DNA of 64,000 bases from Daucus carota subsp. sativus (lineage: Eukaryota > Streptophyta > Magnoliopsida > Apiales > Apiaceae). Below, in pieces: positions 58,173-64,000 of this stretch. A program made the position numbers and the translations under genes. The notes under the pieces were generated by a model. The model was given only the letters and a program-made list of their open reading frames with translations. It ran no database searches and was not told the DNA's origin. Numbering within the stretch: position 1 is the first letter of the stretch; each line of letters begins with the position of its first letter. The stretch is from assembly GCF_001625215.2 (NCBI RefSeq), contig NC_030383.2, positions 12,784,779-12,848,778 on the forward strand, written 5' to 3'.

Positions 58173-59890
58173 TACTAAAGATCAGCTCGACTTGGGCATC
58201 AAGCCATGACTAATACATGGCTAAAATGTTCCAGTTTGCTATCCCCCAAATGTTGCTCCTGGCATTTGACAAGATAAACCATGGTTTTATTTCCATATGT
58301 TTGGTTGTGTATATTAGAAGGGGGATATATGAAGAATAAGAGCAATGTTGCGTACATCAGGACCTTATGAGGAATAAGGGTAAGGTTGTGTATATCGAGA
58401 CCTTCACAAATAGTGTGAGAGCCTTGTGCACCGGATAACATGCACCTGCGTAGTGATAAATTTAAGAGACAGGTACGGATTTTGCAGTGTAGCCAATAAT
58501 GAAAATGAAGTTTAGCTTGCCGCATGTAAAGATGTAAAATAAATATTTTTTGTGGCATCTCTGGAACAGTTGTACAAATTCTGTAGAAATGTGACGCTGA
58601 TGTATCAAGTCTTTTGTAATTAGAAGAGTTATTTTGGTGGTACATTGATTCCCTTTGTAAAAAGAAACAAATCTTTTTTCAATTATTAAAGCGTCTCTAC
58701 AGCAATTCCTGGATGTAAGACATATTTTAACAATCATGTACTATCTACTTTTGCTTCTTGTGATATGTGCTCAAGCAACCAATGGTTCTCAGAACGCTAG
58801 TTTGCAGGTCATAGACTTCATTGAATATGTACTATATATCCGTATTTATCTCTACCCAAGTATAACTCCATAAGGTATATTTTGGATTTAGTAATGTGAA
58901 TAGTGAATGGAGAGAGGAGAAGAATATAGGTGAAATTGATATAGGGTACAGGTAAAACAGAGACATTGATATGGTACAGATTTGTAGCAGTCAGTTTGTG
59001 CAGCAACTTTAATCACAAGAAAAGTTTTGAGTTATTGTATAAATTACAAACCAGTCTCAGGGATGACAATTGTGTTGGGTGTTTCCGGCATCTTCTGACC
59101 GCTACATTATAAAAATTATAGTTGCGTCATCTCCAAGAAGTAGCTGATTTTCGTATAGTGGTTAGTTTTTGGATCCTAAAAAGTGTTATCAGAGCAGCAG
59201 GTCTCGATTAAAACCATAATTCACTAAAATCATATATTACATTCTCATGAAAACCAACAATAAAATCATATAAGTATTATTGTTAATTGTGTTGGTATAA
59301 ATTTTTGGAAGAGAAAGTTTAGTAGAGTGTCCTATCAACATCCTTTAATTATGTGATGGCAACATGTAAGAGGTAAAGTTAAGATATTCCTCTATGATTA
59401 CAGATTCACAAGCAGCAGACAATCTTAAAACTGGGAGTGTGTGTGCAAAAGACAGCCCACTTTCTTTCGTTCTTTTGCATTCGGACGACAGAATCCCAAT
59501 CAGCAGAACAATCTAGTTTTGGGTTCTTTCTTTGGTCACAAGGCCATATAAATATACACAAACACCCGTATGCATACAGAGAGAGGAGACGAGGCTGAGG
59601 ACTCTGCTGAGACAACTTTTTTAGTGTTCCAACGAAATGTAAGAATAGGCATTAAAGTTGAAAGCTTGGTGATTTTGGCTGTAGTTTTTTGTAGTCAGGA
59701 AAGATAGGACCACCTCTTTGTCATTTTCAACATTTTCACTTGGCTGTTTGTTTTCTTTTCTTTTGCTTTGTAGATTTTGCAGGGGTCTATGTCTCTAGGT
59801 TTACAGCTCCAGCTGCTCCCTAATACATGTAGCTAGGTCGACCTTATCTGCTACCTTTCCTCACTTCTGAGTGTGTAAAATATATAATGC
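58173..59890. other. Intergenic between the two BELL genes
   Basis: 3' UTR of the first BELL gene and distal upstream DNA of the second. I see no second gene or mobile element with clear ends. A GA-rich piece lies at 59578-59600. Confidence 0.5.
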
Positions 59891-59955
59891 TGGAGGGAGA
59901 GAGAGTTAGGAGGGAGGTAGAGAGACAGAGAGAGAAAGAGGGAGGGAGGGAGAGA
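59891..59955 (+). promoter_or_regulatory. GA-rich tract before second BELL gene
   Basis: About 65 bp of nearly pure GA/GGGA repeats, 330 bp before the ATG. Such tracts bind BASIC PENTACYSTEINE proteins in plants, which are known regulators of homeobox genes; the link here is inference. It may lie in the 5' UTR or core promoter. Confidence 0.5.
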
Positions 59956-60230
59956 ATCTTTGCTTTGTTCTGCAAATGAACAAATAACAAGCGTAGGGAT
60001 CAGTGTGTGCACTCGAAGACACTTATATCACTTAAAATTGGGTACTCAAATCTTGATAGTTGCTTGTCTTTATCTGCTTAAGGACTCAAAAATCTTATTG
60101 TATCCATGGATTTCTTTACAGACTTCCACTTTGTTGATTGCTTTGTCTTTCACTCTTTGAAACTCACCAAATCATACAGTACATAGTAGTAATAGATTTG
60201 CTGCCACTTCATAATTTTCACTTTCCAAGC

Positions 60231-60240
60231 CTATATATAA
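60231..60240 (+). promoter_or_regulatory. TATA-like box of second BELL gene
   Basis: CTATATATAA lies 45 bp before the ATG. If used, the leader would be very short; a start further upstream near the GA tract is also possible. Confidence 0.35.
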
Positions 60241-60284
60241 TATATCAACAACATTCTCTCCCACAGTCCCACACTACTATAGTC

Positions 60285-61878
60285 ATGGCTGATCAAGATT
60301 CACCCCCAACATCAAACACCCTTCACCAGTTCCTTAATCTAGACTACATTTCAAACCAAACCCAATATGCAAACCAAAGTTTAAACGCTTTTGCAGCTGA
60401 TTTAAGAGGCAATGCATATCATCACTCTCTTCCTACCATTCAAGAGAGAATGTCTAGATCAACTAACCTTCTTCAAGTTCATTCAAAAGCCAATGAGGCC
60501 GACTCAAACCAAGGCAAACACTTGCCAAATCTTGTTGAAACATCGAATGAACCCGGTGCTCCCACGCAGAAATTATCGCTTTCTCTAGGCTCTTGGATGC
60601 AAAGACCCTTAACTTCAAATCTCATGAATCCCATTTACTCATGTAATCCTGAGTATGCGATATCGGATAGCTGTTTCCCTTCCTCTTCAGCATCACAATA
60701 TCAATTATCTTCCAATTTCTTTGGAACAGAGTCTTATATGATTGCTATCGGGGAATCAAAATATCTAAAACCAGCTCAGGCCCTTCTTGAAGAAGCAGTT
60801 AGTGTTGGTGAAAAAGCAGTCTACTTGAACAATGAAAAAAATATCAGAAAATTATCTCCCACTGATAAGAAAGGATCTATAGGACTCTGCTCAGAGCTAA
60901 GATCAGAATTGTTCAACAGTGTTTTATCCTTGGAGAAACAGGAACTTGAAGCTCAACTATCAAAGCTCATTTCTCTGTTAGAGGAGGTGTGTAATAATGT
61001 AATAAAACAGTAAGATAAGTATTCGAGAAAATATTTCATATAAGTTTGTTTGTTTTAAGTTGTTTTTTTTTTTCTTAATTTTTTTTTCAGGTTGAGAGAA
61101 GATTCGAGCAATATTATCACCATCTGGAAGAGGTGGTTTCTTCGTTTGAGCTCATAGCTGGTGCAGAAGCAGGCAAGTCTTACACGGCTCTTGCACTTCA
61201 AGCTATGTCAAGACATTTTTGCAGCTTAAAAGATGCCATCATACATCAAATATGTGTTGCAAGAAGAAAACATATGCCAAGAATCAACATGGGTTTGTCG
61301 CAACTTAGCTTGATTGATCAAGAAAATCGCGTGTCGCTTCAGCAGCTAGGAATGATTCATAACACACGCCAAACATGGAGGCCTATTAGAGGATTGCCTG
61401 AGAACTCAGTTACAATCCTCCGTTCGTGGCTTTTCGAACACTTTCTGCATCCGTAAGTTATTTTCACTTTTATTCTACTGAAAATCCCAGGTGATTAAGG
61501 GTTTATTCTCTGTTGTCCCGATACTCAATATTATTACTATTTATTTTCTTTTTGAAGATATCCGAATGACTCTGAAAAGCTTGTACTGGCATCACAAACA
61601 GGCTTGTCTAAGAACCAAGTAATTCAATTTTTCACCTTCATTTTCTGTATAGATTTTCGCTTAAACTGAATATTGACATGTACACGATTTTATTTTAATT
61701 TTGTCAACATTTGAAGGTTTCGAATTGGTTTATAAATGCGCGAGTCCGACTATGGAAACCAATGATCGAAGAAATGTACAAAGAAGAGTTCGGAGATGAT
61801 TCGGTGGATCCAGCACTGGATAGCAACTCTATTTCGAATGAAAGAATCACAGATGATGTAGATGAACCAAGTGTGTAA
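60285..61878 (+). CDS. BEL1-like homeodomain (TALE) transcription factor 2
   Basis: Four exons, 60285-60986, 61091-61452, 61558-61618 and 61717-61878, encode 428 aa, much shorter than its neighbour. It has [10 protein letters not shown] near residue 100, the SKY box [17 protein letters not shown] at about 157-173, the BELL domain ([21 protein letters not shown] ...) at about 223-290 and the TALE homeodomain at about 330-395 (PYPNDSEK loop; [15 protein letters not shown] helix 3). Intron positions and phases equal those of the first gene, and both share MYKEEFGD after the homeodomain, so the pair arose by tandem duplication. The C-terminal tail is cut to ~30 residues where the neighbour has ~125. 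The start is the ATG of MADQDSPP; the frame is open upstream but that part looks like leader. Nuclear, partner of KNOX proteins by family. Confidence 0.95.
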
Positions 61879-62528
61879 ATGTATCTGGTTAACCGGTGCT
61901 GGATTTCTATCTAAAGTTGTGTAGGAGTATTTAAATAGCTTGGTTATTTAGTCAAGTTAACTGATGTAGTTCTAAATTAGCTGCTTGCTGTGAATTGAAA
62001 TGTTTGTAGCTCATGTTGTCAGATGCTGAAAGTAAATTTGTCAATTATGTTAAATTATCATTTTTTTAAGCGATAGGCTCTGATCCATAAGCCATAATTA
62101 CAAATTCTCCTCCTCTTGGGGATCGAACCCGTAACCAAGAGAATACAAAATTCTCTCTTTAATCAGCTGCTCTCTTCATTTTTTATTTTTCTTATCAATA
62201 AAGATTACTTCACAATCTTATGTAGAAATGTTTCGATAGTTGGTAACTTAAAGGGTTACATGCTGAACTAAAAAAATATAAATATTTTTTTTGAACAAAA
62301 AAAAAATGAATCTAGAAATAGAAGATAAATATTCTACTATATGTTTTTTTAAAACAAAATTATATATTTTTAAACAAAATCGAGATTTGCTCTTGCCTAA
62401 CTTTCGGCACATAGATCCTCCTGCCTCATTTTGTTGATCGATATTACCTGAGGCCTGAGGGAGCCAGCAAACAAATTAGAAGCGCCAACTTTTAAAAAAA
62501 AAAAGTAATTTAAAGATGGAAATGCATA
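61879..62528. other. 3' flank of second BELL gene
   Basis: 3' UTR followed by AT-rich DNA and a SINE remnant at 62058-62180. No gene seen. Confidence 0.5.
62058..62180 (-). mobile_element. tRNA-derived SINE remnant
   Basis: On the minus strand a Pol III B box GGTTCGATCC (62120-62129) is followed by ~55 bp and an A-rich end (AAAAAAA near 62061-62067). The A box is not clear. This is the layout of a plant SINE. Confidence 0.55.
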
Positions 62529-62887
62529 CTCCATTTCAGGTGTTATAAAAAACGTGTGGAATGTGGATGCATCGACTTTGTATAAAATCCAAAAAGCTAG
62601 ACCTCTTCTCTCTCAGTCAATTTTATACCGTTTCTTTTTTGGAATATCTCATCATTTCTGTACATTCCCAAAATAGCAATTTTTTATAATATAAAACACT
62701 ATTACACCCACTATTTTCTTTCACTATCTTCATTCTATAATAATATAAACACTATTACACCCACTAATTTTTTCCACTATCTCAAATCTATTATTAAAAA
62801 TAAATGAATCCCATCATTTAACATCTTACATTTTTATTGGTCTCCGTGTCCAATTCCAATATATAGTATTCATCGGGATGGAGGGAG
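62529..62887. mobile_element. Stowaway-like MITE
   Basis: CTCCATTTCAGG at the left and GGGATGGAGGGAG at the right with TA at both sides (62527-62528, 62888-62889). 359 bp, non-coding. The interior has a ~60-bp direct repeat (AACACTATTACACCCACTA twice). Confidence 0.75.
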
Positions 62888-63362
62888 TAATATTTAAAAA
62901 ACTATAAGAAATATCAGCATACATTAGATGTAATATATATTAGTATTTGAGAAGACTGAAAGCATTAACAATTTTTTATGCAAACACAAATGAAGATAAG
63001 GATACTTTCGAGGGAGGTCTTGGAGGACCCCGTGCCCCCGTCTAAATTCCTTTATGATGTTACAGTTGAATTTATATTATTATTAAAAAGGTTGGCAGAA
63101 GACAATTCGAACTTTTTCTTGCCAAGAAGACAATTCGAACTTGAATTCGTATGAAACATCTGAATAAAGCGGACAAATGTAAAATTTTCGGTGACCCAAA
63201 AGCAATTTTTGGTGAATGAGTATAATTTTAAGTGGGCCTACTGGCCCAACGATGCCGAATCCAAGAAGAAAATCAGGTTGGTGAGCGCAATATTATAATT
63301 TCCAGCTAAATCAAGCATTAAAACAATAAAACGCATATAACCTTTATATGAAAAAACGAATA
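62888..63362. other. Intergenic spacer
   Basis: AT-rich DNA between two MITEs. A short direct repeat (GAAGACAATTCGAACTT twice near 63098 and 63127) is the only structure seen. Confidence 0.5.
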
Positions 63363-63613
63363 CTCCCTCCGTTATTTTTAATTGTCACATTTGGTTTTGT
63401 GTCGATCAAATTGATCAAAGTTTAACTGAAGTTTGTTAAAATTTTATCAATTGATAAAATAAAAAATACATCGAAAATAACTTTTAATCTATTTTAGAAT
63501 GTAATTTTTAGTTTTGTTAAATAATGAAAAGATGACTTATAATCTTTAGTCAAAGATTAGTCAATTTGATCAATATAAATAGAAATGTGATAACTAAAAA
63601 AGGACAGAGGGAG
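63363..63613. mobile_element. Stowaway-like MITE
   Basis: CTCCCTCCGTTATTTTTAAT at the left, AAAGGACAGAGGGAG at the right, TA on both sides. 251 bp. The two halves are inverted copies (GATCAAATTGATCAAAG against AGTCAATTTGATC). Same family as 30338-30613. Confidence 0.85.
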
Positions 63614-64000
63614 TATTATCTGAGTTCTATGATAAAATATAATCTTTTTCGAAAAATGAAATTATGGATCATATTTATTCTATTACAATATATATTTTCG
63701 ACATCCATGATCCATAAATCATAAACTTACTATAAATAAGTGGAATAATATTCGAAAGAAATAATAAATTATAACAACGTCAATTAAATCACCATCATAA
63801 GTTTATTGGAAAAATTCATCATCCCTATTTTCTGTAATCCTTATCAAAATTCACCGCAAGACACTGCAACAAACACACTAAAGAAACTACTATTGTAAAA
63901 TGAAACTCGACAGATCAATAATGCAAGGCTAATAATACAGTTCTAATATATGAAAGCACAGAGGGCAGAGGCCACTTGCATATACAGCCATACATACATT
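63614..64000. other. Right edge of the window
   Basis: AT-rich non-coding DNA. No gene, repeat border or regulatory site could be supported. Confidence 0.45.

Overview
The window is nuclear DNA of a flowering plant, most likely a eudicot. Genes are split by short AT-rich introns with GT-AG borders. The gene families are plant-specific: DYW-type PPR, jacalin-related lectin, cytokinin oxidase, BEL1-like homeodomain. About half of the window is transposable elements typical of plants. The species cannot be fixed from the sequence alone.

Host genes, left to right, all on the plus strand: an intronless PPR-DYW organelle RNA-editing factor (634-3282); a six-exon gene for a three-domain jacalin-related lectin (4584-7350); a five-exon cytokinin oxidase/dehydrogenase (31346-35215) with a broken partial copy 5 kb upstream (26146-26710); a six-exon UBE2W-like ubiquitin-conjugating enzyme (37889-42641); a nuclear gene for an RsmI-type 16S rRNA methyltransferase (50618-53403); and two tandem BEL1-like homeodomain genes (55680-58172 and 60285-61878). 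They are ordinary, unrelated plant genes apart from the tandem BELL pair and the CKX gene with its fragment. I saw no CRISPR array, tRNA or rRNA gene and no operon-like system.

The accessory part is dominated by retroelements. From 8678 to 25978 lies a decayed Sirevirus-like Copia element on the minus strand (gag, pol, and a very long third ORF of about 1,320 codons). Its 3' LTR is split by a 4.2-kb Helitron, and that Helitron is split by a 1.36-kb solo LTR, so three layers of nesting can be read from exact borders. The Helitron carries an RNase H-like gene fragment. The Sirevirus LTR and its internal non-coding region share a family of palindromes built on GGCGCAA and TTTGAC.

At 45013-50618 sits an intact Ty3/Gypsy chromovirus (Reina-like) with two 303-bp LTRs that look identical and one open gag-pol frame. 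It inserted inside the start codon of the RsmI-type gene. The 5-bp target duplication plus the last base of the LTR rebuild the ATG, so the protein is unchanged but its promoter and leader have been displaced by 5.6 kb. This is the most striking event in the window.

The rest of the intergenic and intronic space is full of MITEs: Harbinger-like with TAA duplications, hAT-like with 8-bp duplications, Stowaway-like with TA and CTCCCTCC ends, and Mutator-like inverted repeats. One SINE remnant is also present.
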